The translations under genes were made by a program, and so were the position numbers. Below, piece by piece: positions 1 through 10,915 of a stretch of DNA of 33,316 nt (the stretch's first letter is position 1; every line of letters begins with the position of its first letter). Origin of the DNA: Blakeslea trispora (Eukaryota; Mucoromycota; Mucoromycetes; Mucorales; Choanephoraceae); contig JAIWNE010000205.1 of the NCBI GenBank assembly GCA_025331445.1, positions 1 through 33,316 of the forward strand, in the 5' to 3' direction. The notes under the pieces are model-generated. The model had not been told where the DNA came from. It searched no databases and was given only the letters and a program-made list of their open reading frames with translations.

Positions 1-74
1 GATCAGTTTAAAAGTAAAGAAAAACACCCACAAATGTTGCTCAACATCATAGACTGATTTTTTGTTTGATTTAG
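1..74 (+). other. 3' part of an intron of the carrier gene
   Basis: This stretch has stops in all useful frames, a branch-point-like CTGAT at 54-58, a T-rich tract and an AG at 73-74 directly before the carrier reading frame. It reads as the tail of an intron whose donor lies outside the window. Confidence 0.7.
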
Positions 75-1006
75 TCAACTTTACTTCAGGAGCAGCAGGC
101 CTATCTCTTTCATATGCTTGTATGCATCCTCTAGACACAATCAAGACAAGAATCCAGGCAGATATGACAGGCAATTGGCGCAAAGTGATCTTTTCTAGAG
201 CAACCCTTCATAGTCTCGGTAAAGGTTTTTTTGTGTCCGCCTTGGGCGCCGCTGGCCAAGGAGGTGCTCGTTTTAGCACTTATGAATACTGCAAATCTAG
301 AATGTTACCCAAAGAAAAGAACGGACTTACGATTCCTGTCACTGCTCTCTCTGCTGTCCTAGGTGATCTTGCTTCGAGTGTCATTAAAGTACCTCGTGAA
401 GTCATTACAGCCAAACTTCAGATCGATCATTACAAGACACTTCATCAAAGGCCGAATGCTGCATTTGTCATTCGCCAGACATTGATAGAAGAGGGTCCCA
501 AGGGCCTCTTTAGAGGATTCTGGGCGATTGCTGCTCGAGATTCACCTTTCATGATCATCTTGCTTGTGTCTTATGAAAACTTTAAGGCCTTTCATCATCG
601 TTCTGTACGTGAGGCGATTGAAAAGACAAGAGAATATCGCTTGAAGCAAAAAGGTGTGGTGGCAGGTGCTGCCTTTGAAGAACTGGAAGCGGATATTCCT
701 ACCATGCGAAGTATTGTCTATGGCGGTGTGAGTGGTTTCCTTGCCGGTTATTTTACTACACCGATGGATGTCTTGCGTACACGCATGATTGCACAAAAGT
801 CAGCTCATTCAGTGACAGTGATGGAGATGGCTCGATCCATGATTGCTCGCTCATGGTCACGCCAAGATATCAGCCCAGTCAGAAAGTCCGTCAATACCTA
901 TCATGCTTTCTTTGCAGGTGCCATTCCCAGAAGCCTTTGGTGGTTTGGTATCTGTGGTATTTTCTTCCCTTCATACGAAACTTTGAAATCTCTGATGAGC
1001 AACTAA
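75..1006 (+). CDS. Mitochondrial carrier family (SLC25) protein, 5' end missing
   Basis: Six-helix transporter of the mitochondrial inner membrane, made of three repeats that each carry the Px[DE]xx[KR] signature. All three are visible: PLDTIKTRIQ near the start, PREVITAKLQ in the middle and PMDVLRTRM near the end. About 311 residues are encoded, close to the full family length, so only a short N-terminal exon is missing. The exon begins at 75, after a branch-like CTGAT (54-58) and the acceptor TTTAG (70-74). It enters in phase 1, so the first exon lies left of the window. A TTG at 62 is inside the intron and is not the start. The second repeat (PREVITAKLQ) and the FRGFWAIAARDSPF segment recall the SAM-carrier (Pet8) and Mme1-like branch, but substrate cannot be assigned by eye. 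Family call is sure; substrate is not. Confidence 0.9.
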
Positions 1007-3566
1007 TATTCGACCTTTGTACATACTATCTGTCTATTCGTATATGGCAACATGTATAACATATACATAGACCTGCCCTTTCTTCTTTTCTTGCAATCCA
1101 CATACCCCACATGTTATTTTACATGTCCTTCATTATATGTACATTCACTTACCCAAGCTACATTTTGACTCTCCCCTCTTATTAAAAAAAAAAGAAGAAA
1201 TCAAAATAAAACCAATTTAATTACTTTTGCAATCTAAACTTTGTCATGTAAGTTGTACGAGCTTTGTTTACGCTTTTTTTTTTCTTTTCTAGTATTTTTC
1301 AACTTGTCAATAGATTGTATCCAATAAGGAGCCCTTTTTTTTTAGCTGTCATTTTTGGACCTTTGTTCGGGCTATTCTTGTCTAAAGCCAGACAGAGCAA
1401 CTTGTGCATATTTAGTAAGCAGGACTGACTTTACGCTTGTGAACAGCATAACCCAAATGGTAATTCTAAGTTCTAGTGGAGTTTTATTTTGTACTTCTCT
1501 TGTTATCTAATATTGTTGATAAGAGATAGCACTTGTACACATGTAAATTGTTTAAAGTTAAAAAAAAAGTGAGCAATACTAGACATAAGCTGAATCAACA
1601 AGAGTCAGTAAGACAAACATGTATGATAAACTACTGAAACAACAAGTGATTTTTGTCTTTCAAGTCAGATTGTGTCTCTATCATTTCGTTGAAGCATATA
1701 GCTCAAAGCTTGGTCTTTTTTTTTTCTTTCAGAGACTTAGAGAGGTTTATTTCTAAATAGAGTGTCAAATGGCCACTTTTCGAAATTCTCTTCCTTTTTC
1801 TTTCTAAGCCAGTAAAATAATCACCTATTACGCTCTCTCTTTCTAGGAAGCTAAAATGAGAGGTTCCTTAATCAACTAGGTGCTTGTATCACTTGCTCAT
1901 TGCCCTCAAGTTGCGGGAAAAGGTTTAGTCTCAATGTTTACTGCTTTTTTCCCCTTTGTTCCTAACATGTCCATTCATTGAGTATACAAATACTTTGTTA
2001 TACGTTCAATTCCACATCAATTGAGAGAGCGGTTTCTTTCGCTATTTCAGAGGCTGCAGTTGATTAGCATGGTTTCTCGAGTTTTGTCAAAAGAAAAAGG
2101 GGGTGAAGGGAAAAGGGTAATTAGTCTAGTTGGAATAGAATTGATTGTTATTGGGGATGTGTCAAATAAATTCAAGAGAAGCTACTTTTCGTGTACATCA
2201 TACAGAACACACAAAAAAAGAAGGATGAGCAACCAGAACAAATTGATTAGTCTGGTTTCCTCTCACTTTCGTGAAGATCAAACAAAAAAAAAGAAGAGAG
2301 TAATCCTTGACCATGTTGGGGAATTGAGTTTGAAGTTATTCAAGTAGAGAAGGAAGTAGAGGAACATATTGTTTGCTAAAACAGTGCCCGTGCATTCATC
2401 CAGAATTGTGTCTATTGAACAGTGAAACCTCATTGGAAGCCCTCTCTTTTTTTTTTCTCTGATTTGATATCTTCACAAACACTCGAGTCAGCCCCTTTTA
2501 CTCCCTTTTCTTGCAAAGCGTTTGATCCTCATTCTTCTGTAACTAAATACAATAGACTTATTTTGATGATTGGTCTTGTACAACTAAAAGGTACAAATAC
2601 AGATAGGTTTGTTCCTCTTAGGATGGCCAGACATGACGCGATTGGATCGATAAGATGCACATACGTCTTATGAGCCAAACAAATGGAGTCATAATTTAGA
2701 CGGCAGCTCCAATCGTTTGTTTTCTCTTCTTCTAGCCTTTCGTACATTGGTCACGAATCATTTCCCCTTGAAAGCTGTGACTCATTGCTAATATATGAAA
2801 TTGAATAAGAAAAAAAAATTAAAGTATTACTTTTTTTTCTCGATTTAAGGATATTCAAAGTGATTCAGATATACTAAGACATGCCAACAAAAAAAACAAG
2901 GGAAATAAAGCAAGAAGGCCAACTGCGCAATAGAAAGAGAACACATATATAAAATAAAATAAAAAAATAAAAGCGAGCACGGTTACACAATAGGCAGAAA
3001 AAAAAAGTTTTTTCTTTCTTACAATGTAGGACTGAAGAGAGGAATAAAGAGACAGGCCCGGGTGAAATAGAGACTGTATTCTCACATGATAGAACTAAAG
3101 TTTTTTTCTTTATCTTGCAAGATTTATCACAAAAAAGGGAAATTCAACGTTTATAGAACGATTATCTAGGCTAAATTTTACGAAACTTAACTTGTCATAA
3201 CCCTCACAAAAAAAAAAAAGAAAAAAGAGACTCGTAGCGGGGTCTTAACTTTAAGTTACTCATAACCCCCCGACTCTCTTGCTTGTGTCTCTATATAAAA
3301 AAAAAAAATGCCTATTTAAACAAAGCAATTCTCTCATTATTTTCATCTTTTTTTTTTTTTTCTTTTTATATTTCTTTGTTCTCGTTTTTTTTGTATTGAA
3401 GATTGGTAGACGCGTTAATATTACATTCGCCTAAACCGCAACCCTTCCCCCACAACTTATCCAAAAAAAAACTAAAAAGTCAAATTTTTGTTTTTATATA
3501 AACGTTTACTCTAGTAACGTTTTTATTTTATATTTTTTCACTTCCTTTTTATTTGTTATCTGTATT
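1007..3566. other. Long intergenic region, no convincing gene
   Basis: About 2.5 kb of AT-rich sequence with many A and T runs between the carrier and the GATA factor. Short open frames (for example 2021-2347 +) are low-complexity, lysine-rich and without recognisable motifs. The right end holds the GATA-factor promoter: TATATAAAA at 3292-3300 and TATATAAA at 3495-3502. The motif TCATAACCC occurs twice, at 3195-3203 and 3261-3269. No tRNA, rRNA or transposon ends were seen. Confidence 0.6.
3292..3520 (+). promoter_or_regulatory. Probable promoter of the GATA factor gene
   Basis: Two TATA-like boxes (3292-3300 and 3495-3502) precede the start codon at 3567 by roughly 270 and 70 bases. The second is followed by an imperfect palindrome at 3502-3520 (ACGTTTACT, one base, then TAGTAACGT). 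T-runs typical of fungal promoters lie between. Transcription start and factor binding are inferred, not seen. Confidence 0.4.
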
Positions 3567-4631
3567 ATGACTGATTCTGACGATTTCTTGCTCTTGGGTT
3601 CCTCTTCGGACATCTTTGGAAAAGATCACCTTCTCTCCAATTTCCTTCAAGATCAGCAACAACTCTCGCCTGTCATTGAAACAAATTTCCCTTCTCCAGC
3701 TTCATCAACTGACTCTCTCGATAGTCCTGAAATCATGAATTCTACTGACCATGGTCTCTCCATCAACCCCACTGCCTTGCAAAACCTTCCATTATCTGTT
3801 CTTCAATCACTTGCTGCCATGTACCAGCAAAACGATTCAATGGAAGGCTTTGATCAGTTTGTGAAGTTTGAAGAAGATAGCAGCTCGCCTATCTCCGATC
3901 ACACCCCTTCTCCTCCCACACCATCCAAGCCCAAGGCATATCGACCTCCTCGTCAATTAGAATGCTTCAACTGCCATGTCACCAAGACACCTCTCTGGCG
4001 TCGTACTCCCGACAGAGCTCATTCTCTTTGTAATGCATGTGGTCTTTATTACAAGCAATATGGCTCTCATCGTCCTCTTCATGTCCGCCAAAAGCAGCAA
4101 CCTACCAAGCAGGCCTCTCCTACACCTGCCATCCATTCTCCTTTGACCTCTACTCCACTTGAACCCAACAATGCCCTTCGTCCTCTCTTGAGTCATCCTC
4201 AGTCTGAACAACAACAATGCGCCCAATGTCATTATACCAATTCTCCAAGTTGGACCAAAAATGAAAATGGTCAAGTACTATGTGCTTCATGTACTAAGGT
4301 GGATCAAGATAGAAAGTTGAGTATTGTCAGTACTGAGTCTGGTGGTTCTCCCAAGCGTCCTCGTGAAGAAGACATGGTTGACCTAAGAGCAAACAAGATT
4401 CCCAATACTAGTTCTAGCACGCCTGCTTTGTTTCCTGTTGCTCCTGCTTTGCCTCCTGCTCCTCCTTCAATTGCTGTGCAATCCAAGGAATGGGCTGAAA
4501 TTGATGATACTCGCTTCAAGGCATTGCTTAGTCGTATGAACACTCAACAAATGCATGGTTTCTTGGGTATGCTTGAGCGTCGCTGTACTATCTTACGTTC
4601 TATTCTTGTTCCTCAACAGGAGTCATCATAA
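3567..4631 (+). CDS. GATA-type zinc-finger transcription factor
   Basis: Intronless, 354 residues. A canonical fungal GATA finger lies at residues 133-158 (C133, C136, C155, C158; CX2CX18CX2C, class IVb spacing), with the core PLWRR and LCNACG and the basic tail GLYYKQYGSHRP. Such fingers bind HGATAR sites in the nucleus. A second, weaker finger is at residues 218-242 (C218, C221, C239, C242; CX2CX17CX2C): it keeps the zinc cysteines, but PLWRR is replaced by PSWTK and no basic tail follows. The N-terminus is acidic and Ser/Pro-rich, and the C-terminal 45 residues look helical (TRFKALLSRMNTQQMHGFLG), possibly for dimerisation. The start is the first ATG after the TATA-like boxes. Regulatory role (nitrogen, light, iron, development) cannot be told from sequence. 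Confidence 0.93.
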   Translation: MTDSDDFLLLGSSSDIFGKDHLLSNFLQDQQQLSPVIETNFPSPASSTDSLDSPEIMNSTDHGLSINPTALQNLPLSVLQSLAAMYQQNDSMEGFDQFVKFEEDSSSPISDHTPSPPTPSKPKAYRPPRQLECFNCHVTKTPLWRRTPDRAHSLCNACGLYYKQYGSHRPLHVRQKQQPTKQASPTPAIHSPLTSTPLEPNNALRPLLSHPQSEQQQCAQCHYTNSPSWTKNENGQVLCASCTKVDQDRKLSIVSTESGGSPKRPREEDMVDLRANKIPNTSSSTPALFPVAPALPPAPPSIAVQSKEWAEIDDTRFKALLSRMNTQQMHGFLGMLERRCTILRSILVPQQESS

Positions 4632-5929
4632 TACATTAAAAAAAAAGAAGTTTTCCATTTTGTTTTTTTTTCTAGCATATTTTATTGTCTTTTTTTTCTG
4701 TATATTTTATTTCCTTCCCTTTTTTCTGGCTTTTTCTTCAACGAAATTGTTCCTTTGTATATGTTCAACACATACTTAGAGTATCATTTTAAACAAATGA
4801 TCTTTATTTTTTATATATATAGCCCTTCCCTTTTTATTCTTCACCTTGTTCTCTAGTTTATACCGTTCAACACTTTTTAATTACAGTCATCACTATTAAA
4901 ACTCTTTGATTTAAAGCCTTTTTTCAATTTATCGCTATAAACGATTTTTCTACTTGACAATTTAAGCCTTTGAGTTTACATACTAGCGAACCCGATCTTT
5001 TCTTTTTCAAGCATTAATGATGTAGTATTAAGAGTGCTTATTTCTATAATTGGCTACTTGTTCTTTACATGTTTTTCAAATCCAACTCTCTTCTCAAGTT
5101 CGAGTCTGATCATCTTACGTATCCTTCATTGTCTCTATACATTGTCTGGAACTTCTATTGTTCTTGCCAGCCCTCAAATGGAGTGGTATTGTAAGAGAGT
5201 TGAAGTTCTGCTTGTCCCTCAGAACCACCTGTGATTTCATTCTAGCGATGATCTACACACCTTGAGAATTCCCCCACAAGTTCCCAATTGGGTTTAAATT
5301 GGGCTTTGAGCGGAGCAACAGTGATATAGGTGGAGCTAAACTTTGACCAAGATAATGACTTACTCATTTGTACAAGGTCGAAATGATTACTGGTGCTTAC
5401 TCTTACTAGTCTCTTTGCTTTTCATTTTGTGTTTGGATAGCATGCAAGAATTATCTAGATAGCTTTTGATCATGAGAAAATAGATTGACAGCCACAAATG
5501 CTTGTGTCACTAAACAAGCACATTGAACATAATTAGTAATGCTCAAAAGTCACTTGTTTCAGTAACAGGATGTCTTGATTGATTTCCTTTCAAACGTAAC
5601 GACACCTCTAATGTGCCGCTCTTGATGAATTTCTCCAAATTTTATGAGGAACTTGCGGGTTTGTGCAATGCTTGCTGGTTAGAACTTGGACTTACCAGAC
5701 CAAATGGCAGCATTCCACTGATCAAGAAAACAAGGTCACATCTCTATAAATCACTGGAGATAAGATGCTTTATGAGATTCAGTAAGAGCAGTTTGAGGGG
5801 GGAGGATTAGTGTATAGAAATCAAAGCCCATTTCGTGTAGTTCTTCAAGTCGCGTGCAAAAATCTAAATTTTAGATATCAAAAAATTACAATTTTGGTCT
5901 GCTGTTGTTCAGTTGGTCAACTTGTTTGA

Positions 5930-6217
5930 ATCAACATATGCAGAAAGTGCAATGAAAAAAAACATATCCGAAAGAGATTTGAAATAGACAAGTTCTTACT
6001 TGGAAGACTATACACAGATGATAAGGATCTATCTCTAGATTTGATGGTAGTGCAGGCTAAAAACGAAAATGTAAAGTTGATCAAGTTGATGTATGATCCC
6101 TTCAAGCTTGATATGTTTAAGAGGGAAAAAGTGACAAAGAACAAGCATATCTACGCCTACCAGTTGAAGTGTCTTCACTTTTCGTTATCTAAGGCACCAA
6201 GAAGTAAACATGCTTGA
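5930..6217 (+). pseudogene. Possible decayed coding fragment, unrecognised
   Basis: One frame is open for about 95 codons from 5930 to a TGA at 6215-6217, with no ATG near its beginning. From about 5984 the translation is protein-like, with mixed charged and hydrophobic residues (for example IDKFLLGRLYTDDKDLSLD and KLIKLMYDPFKLDMF). Directly upstream another frame, just out of register, reads QLVNLFESTYAESAMKKN, which would join it through one frameshift near 5984. No family was recognised. It may be the remnant of a gene or transposon, or a chance open frame in AT-rich DNA. Confidence 0.25.
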
Positions 6218-6497
6218 CAGAAGCGGAAATGGTCTACAGAGAAACAAAGATAAGATGTAATTTGATTATCAATGGAAAGAATAGTAACAAATTAGTTTAG
6301 CCTTTCAATAGACATCGTAATTACTTTGCAATCACTACAAAAAGAAAAGTTATTCTGCAGCATTAGTAAAAACCTAACCTTCCCTTCCTAAAAGGGCTTA
6401 TCAAACCAGAGTAGCTACACATTCAAGCTCAAATGAACTGATCCAACTCATATCGACTTTCTTCAGATTAAGGGCGTGCTAACAACAGCAGGGACCA

Positions 6498-6513
6498 TTA
6501 TATATATATATAT
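6498..6513. repeat. TA dinucleotide microsatellite
   Basis: A run of alternating T and A of about 16 bases, in intergenic DNA upstream of Lon. Confidence 0.8.
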
Positions 6514-6854
6514 GTATCATTTTCCCTTTGTCAGCGTAACGTCGAATTTGCACTGAGTCTTGGAAGGCGAAACCCATCAGTAGACCAAAATTTGAACATG
6601 CCTAGCTCTTTTGTAGTTCTGAGAGCCTTGTAACATTTATCATAGAATAGCTGAACCAAGAGCTGTTACTTTTTGGCACTTTGTATAGCATGAAAAAAAA
6701 AAACCGGCTCTGATGATTTTCCAATTTTTCTAAATCCATAAAAGTATGAATGATGCCACCAACTGGGAATATTAATGCATTTCGTGAAAATATCTTGAGG
6801 ACCATTCAATTTCTGTGTGTGAATAAAAATTTCGGCAGATATGCAAAAGCTATT

Positions 6855-6862
6855 TTCCGGAA
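6855..6862. promoter_or_regulatory. Heat-shock-element-like dyad before Lon
   Basis: TTCCGGAA fits the TTCnnGAA dyad of heat-shock elements and lies about 91 bases upstream of the chosen Lon start. A full element normally has three units; a third is not clear here. Lon/Pim1 is heat-inducible in yeast, which makes the site plausible, but this is inference. Confidence 0.3.
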
Positions 6863-6952
6863 ATGTATTTTTCTATTCTCTTCTTTTTTCTTTTTTTACT
6901 TTTTATTACTAATTCCTCTTTTTTTCTTTCTTTAAAGACGAGCAAAGTTGGT

Positions 6953-9900
6953 ATGAATCATACTTTTCTTATTCACGTTTCGAAGACAATACCTCGAAAC
7001 AAAGTTAACCAGGCTATATGGTCTCAACTACAGTCACCTGCAGCTGTCAAACCCTTGAATTTGCGTTCTTTTTCTACTAGCCGCAGTCAAGGCAATATCT
7101 CTATTTGGGGTGGAGAAGGCATAGCTCAAGTTGCTAAGCGGGATCCAGCTTTCTGCATTGGTCTTGAGCCTATTAGAAACGTGGCTGGTCTTCGTCGTGC
7201 CGCCTCTTCCTTATCCACTGTCGAACTGCGCGATCGCGATCCAAAGGACACACCACCTTCTGATCCACCATCTTCTGGCAGTGCTGGTGGTAGTGAAGGC
7301 GGTCACAGCAACAACAATAGCGGCAACAACAACAGCAACAATGGAGGAAACAACGACGGAAAATCAAACAAAAATCATTCGTGGGATGTTGTAGACAATC
7401 AGCTTCAGAAGCCTACTGTTCCCGAAGTGTATCCCCAAGTATTAGCTCTTCCTATTGCAGGAAGACCTTTGTTTCCCGGATTCTATAAGGCCGTTGTAAT
7501 TAAGGAGCCTTCAGTCACTTCTGCCATCAAGGAGCTGATGAAGCGTGGCCAACCCTATGTGGGTGCATTTTTGTTGAAGGACGAAGGACTGGACGTTGAT
7601 ACGATTACTAATATAGATCAAGTACACAAAGTGGGTGTATTTGCACAAATTACGAGTGTGTTTCCAGCATCAGCGGGAAAGGAAGATTCAGGATTGACTG
7701 CAGTCTTGTATCCTCATAGACGTATCAAAATCAATGAACTTTTGCCTTTAAAAGAGAAGCATACAACAGCTGCAGTAGAAGAAGTAGCTTCAAAGAAAGA
7801 GACAATAGAAGAAGCAAAAAAGATAGAGTCGGAAGTTGAACCTGAAAAAGCTGTTGCTCAAAAGTCAGGTAAAAACAACAAAAAAAAAAACGCAACATTG
7901 CTGGTAATTGATGGGAATTGTTTTTTATTTTGTATAGAGGAATTTTTATCTGACGAAGCTGTTGAAGCGACTAAAAAGGATTCACAATATGCTACCTCAT
8001 TCTTAGCCGATGATTTCAATGTCTCTTTAGTCAATGTGGATAACTTTGTTGAACCTGAGTTTTCCAAGAAGAGTCCATACATTCGTGCCGTCACATCTGA
8101 AATCGTATCCGTCTTTAAGGAGATTGCTTCATTGAACCCCTTGTTTAGAGACCAGATTGCTAGTTTTTCCATGTCGCAATCTGCTGGTAATGTTTTTGAC
8201 GAGCCTTCTAAGCTGGCTGATTTTGCCGCTGCTGTGTCTGCAGGTGAAGCATTGGAACTTCAAGAAGTACTAGAAACTCTTCCTGTTGAGGAGAGACTTC
8301 AGAAATCATTGGTTGTACTCAAGAAAGAATTGATGAATGCTCAATTGCAAAATAAGATCTCAAAAGATGTTGAGAGCAAGATTGCTAAACGTCAACGCGA
8401 TTATTACTTGATGGAGCAGTTGAAGGGCATTAAGAAGGAATTGGGCCTTGAAAGTGATGGTAAAGACAAACTGGTAGAAGGATTCAAAGAAAAGGCAAGT
8501 AAGCTTGCTATGCCTGCCACAGTGAAGAAGGTTTTCGATGAGGTGAGTGTGTTGATGGATAGAGAGGCAACTTTTTTTTTATTTATTCCTTTTTTTCGTC
8601 TTAGGAAATCAACAAACTAGCTCATCTTGAGCCTGCTGCTTCTGAATTTAATGTTACTCGTAATTATCTTGACTGGATTACTCAGATTCCATGGGGCAAA
8701 CGCTCTTACGAGAACTACAATGTTTTGCGTGCTACCAATGTATTGGATGAGGATCATTATGGCCTTAAGGATGTGAAGGATCGTATTTTGGAATTTATTG
8801 CGGTTGGTAAGCTTAGAGGTACAGTGGAAGGCAAGATTCTCTGTCTTTCAGGTCCACCTGGTGTTGGTAAGACTTCTATCGGTAAGAGTATCGCTCGTGC
8901 ACTTGATCGAGAATTCTTCCGTTTCTCTGTGGGTGGTTTAACGGATGTGGCTGAAATTAAGGGACATCGTCGTACCTATGTTGGCGCTATGCCAGGCAAA
9001 GTCATTCAAGCACTCAAGAAGGTTCAGACAGAAAACCCTCTGATTCTCATTGATGAGATCGACAAACTTGGTAGAGGTCATCAAGGTGACCCATCCTCTG
9101 CTCTTTTAGAACTTTTGGATCCCGAACAAAACAGCAGTTTCTTGGATCACTATATGGATGTTCCAGTTGATTTATCAAAGGTTCTTTTCGTCTGTACAGC
9201 TAACGTGCTTGACACAATCCCAGGACCTCTTTTGGATCGTATGGAAGTTATTCAGTTGTCTGGCTATATTGCTGAAGAAAAGGCTGCCATTGCTGAAAAG
9301 TATTTGGCACCTACTGCCAAAAAGGCTGCTGGTCTAGAGAATGTGAATGTCAACCTTACTTCCGAGGCAATTGATACACTCATCAAGAACTATTGTCGTG
9401 AAAGTGGTGTGCGTAATTTGAAGAAGCACATTGACAAGGTTTTCAGAAAGGCTGCTTTCCAAGTAGTCAAAAAAGTAGGAGGAGAAGAAGAGGAGCCCCA
9501 CAAAGAAAAGATAGAAGAACAAACTGAATGTAAGAACGATGCGCCGAAAGTAGAACAACAAGAACAGGAAAGAAAGCCTCTTGCTGTATCTGAAGATGTT
9601 CATATTGATATCACTGGTGATAATTTGAAGGATTACGTTGGTCCTCAAGTCTATCAGGCCGAGCGTCTCTATGACCAAACTCCTCCTGGTGTTGTCATGG
9701 GCCTTGCCTGGACCAGTATGGGTGGTTCTTCACTTTATATTGAATCTGTTCTCGAATCCTCTCTTGGTCCTAAGTCTACACCTCACCTTTCAAAGACAGG
9801 TCAACTAGGTGACGTGATGAAGGAATCCACAAGCATTGCTTATACCTATTCCAAATCATTGATGGCTACTCGCTTCCCTCAAAACAAATTCTTTGACAAA

Positions 9901-10317
9901 GCTAAGGTACACTTGCATTGTCCTGCTGGTGCAGTACCAAAAGATGGACCTTCTGCTGGTGTAACCATGACTACTGCTTTGCTTTCCTTGGCACTGAACC
10001 AGCCTGTCAGCTCCAACATTGCTATGACAGGTGAATTAACTGTCACAGGCAAGGTGTTAAAGATTGGTGGACTCAAGGAAAAGACAATTGCAGCCAAGCG
10101 CTCAAAGGTCGATACTATTCTGTTCCCCAAGGACAATCAAGCAGACTGGGATGAATTGCCCGAATATATCAAAGAAGGTTTAACTGGTGTTCCTTGTGAC
10201 ACCTACAAAGATGTTTATGATATAGTCTTCAAGAATGTCAAACAAGAGGAAGCTGAGCATGTTTGGAGTGACGTTCTGAAAGAGGAAAAAGAAGATGCCA
10301 AAGATCTGACTCATTAA
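6953..10317 (+). CDS. PIM1: Mitochondrial Lon protease (ATP-dependent, Pim1 type)
   Basis: Matrix protease that degrades damaged proteins with ATP. Exons: 6953-8542 and 8605-10317, joined in phase 0 across a 62-bp GTGAGT...TTAG intron, giving 1100 residues (yeast Pim1 is of similar size). Residues 1-47 form a basic, Ser-rich presequence (RSFSTSR near its end), followed by a Gly/Asn-rich stretch. The LON substrate-binding domain starts near residue 160. The AAA+ module has Walker A GPPGVGKT (K619) and Walker B LILIDEID (D680, E681). The protease domain has DGPSAGV (S980) and GGLKEK (K1023), 43 residues apart as in E. coli Lon. A charged linker at 822-853 splits ATPase from protease. The start at 6953 is preferred to the in-frame ATG at 6863, which would add a Phe/Leu-rich leader. 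A second, stop-free intron may lie at 7869-7937; if it is spliced, residue numbers after 305 fall by 23. Confidence 0.96.
7869..7937 (+). other. Stop-free intron candidate in Lon (69 nt)
   Basis: Begins GTAAAA, ends in a T-rich tract plus TATAG, is 69 nt long (23 codons) and holds no in-frame stop. Its translation is Lys/Asn-rich and then hydrophobic, unlike the flanking acidic linker. Both spliced and retained forms keep the Lon frame. Sequence alone cannot decide. Confidence 0.5.
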
Positions 10318-10766
10318 GTTAAATCACTAGAATGAACAATAGACTTTTTCATGTTTGTTTATAAACAAAAGTGTTGCATTGAAATAATTGACTTTTGTGA
10401 TTAACTGGGGGGGGGGGAAAGAGAGAGAACGTAAAATAAGCTTCTCTAAACGATAAGATAAAGTGTGATGAAAAATATTATGTAAGCAGACTAATTAAGA
10501 GAAACGTTGCACTGATAAATCCTGCTATCTCAAAAGATAACATTACAATGAACTTGTGCTCAAATACAGAATATAAACGATATTGAACATTTCATTTTTT
10601 GAGGAGGAGGACACTCAATGTCTAAAGAATGATCATCTGTTGCATTTGCCTGAGCTTAAAAGCAAATCTTCCTTCCGGAAAGTGACCGATGATTGGTGTT
10701 TCTCATTATAAGACAGTGTTGAAATAATTGTACAAGCTACTTTTAAATTCAAAAATTGTTGTCTCA

Positions 10767-10915
10767 AATATTTACCGTGAATGACAATTGTTCTTTAGAC
10801 AATACTCCAATTGCTTTGATTGTAAAGGAAGAGTAAAGATGATCAACTGATACTAATATCGCTATTCTATAGCCGATTTTTTTTGAAAAACAGTTGTCAT
10901 TCGTGGTAAAATATT
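10767..10915. repeat. Imperfect inverted repeat, about 26-bp arms
   Basis: Left arm 10767-10792 and right arm 10889-10915 are reverse complements except for one extra base and three positions. All three mismatches are of the G/A or T/C kind and would form G-U wobble pairs in RNA. The loop is about 96 bases. It could be a small MITE-like element with terminal inverted repeats or a transcribed hairpin. No clear target-site duplication was found. Confidence 0.55.

Larger units (their letters stand above)
4632..6952. other. Long intergenic region between GATA factor and Lon
   Basis: About 2.3 kb. The left end has T-rich 3' sequence of the GATA gene. A 7-bp hairpin (TGCTTGT / ACAAGCA) is at 5499-5520. 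A possible decayed coding fragment lies at 5930-6217 (listed separately). A TA microsatellite is at about 6498-6513. The Lon promoter occupies the right end. No intact gene was recognised. Confidence 0.6.

Noticed and set aside
62..74. TTG at 62 as start of the carrier
   Set aside because: It lies in the intron end just before the acceptor AG at 73-74; the true start is upstream of the window.
2021..2347. 108-codon open frame as a gene
   Set aside because: Low-complexity Lys/Ser-rich translation, no family motif and no support from neighbours.
6863..6952. In-frame ATG at 6863 as Lon start
   Set aside because: It adds a Phe/Leu-rich stretch from a T-rich leader; the ATG at 6953 gives a proper basic, Ser-rich mitochondrial presequence.
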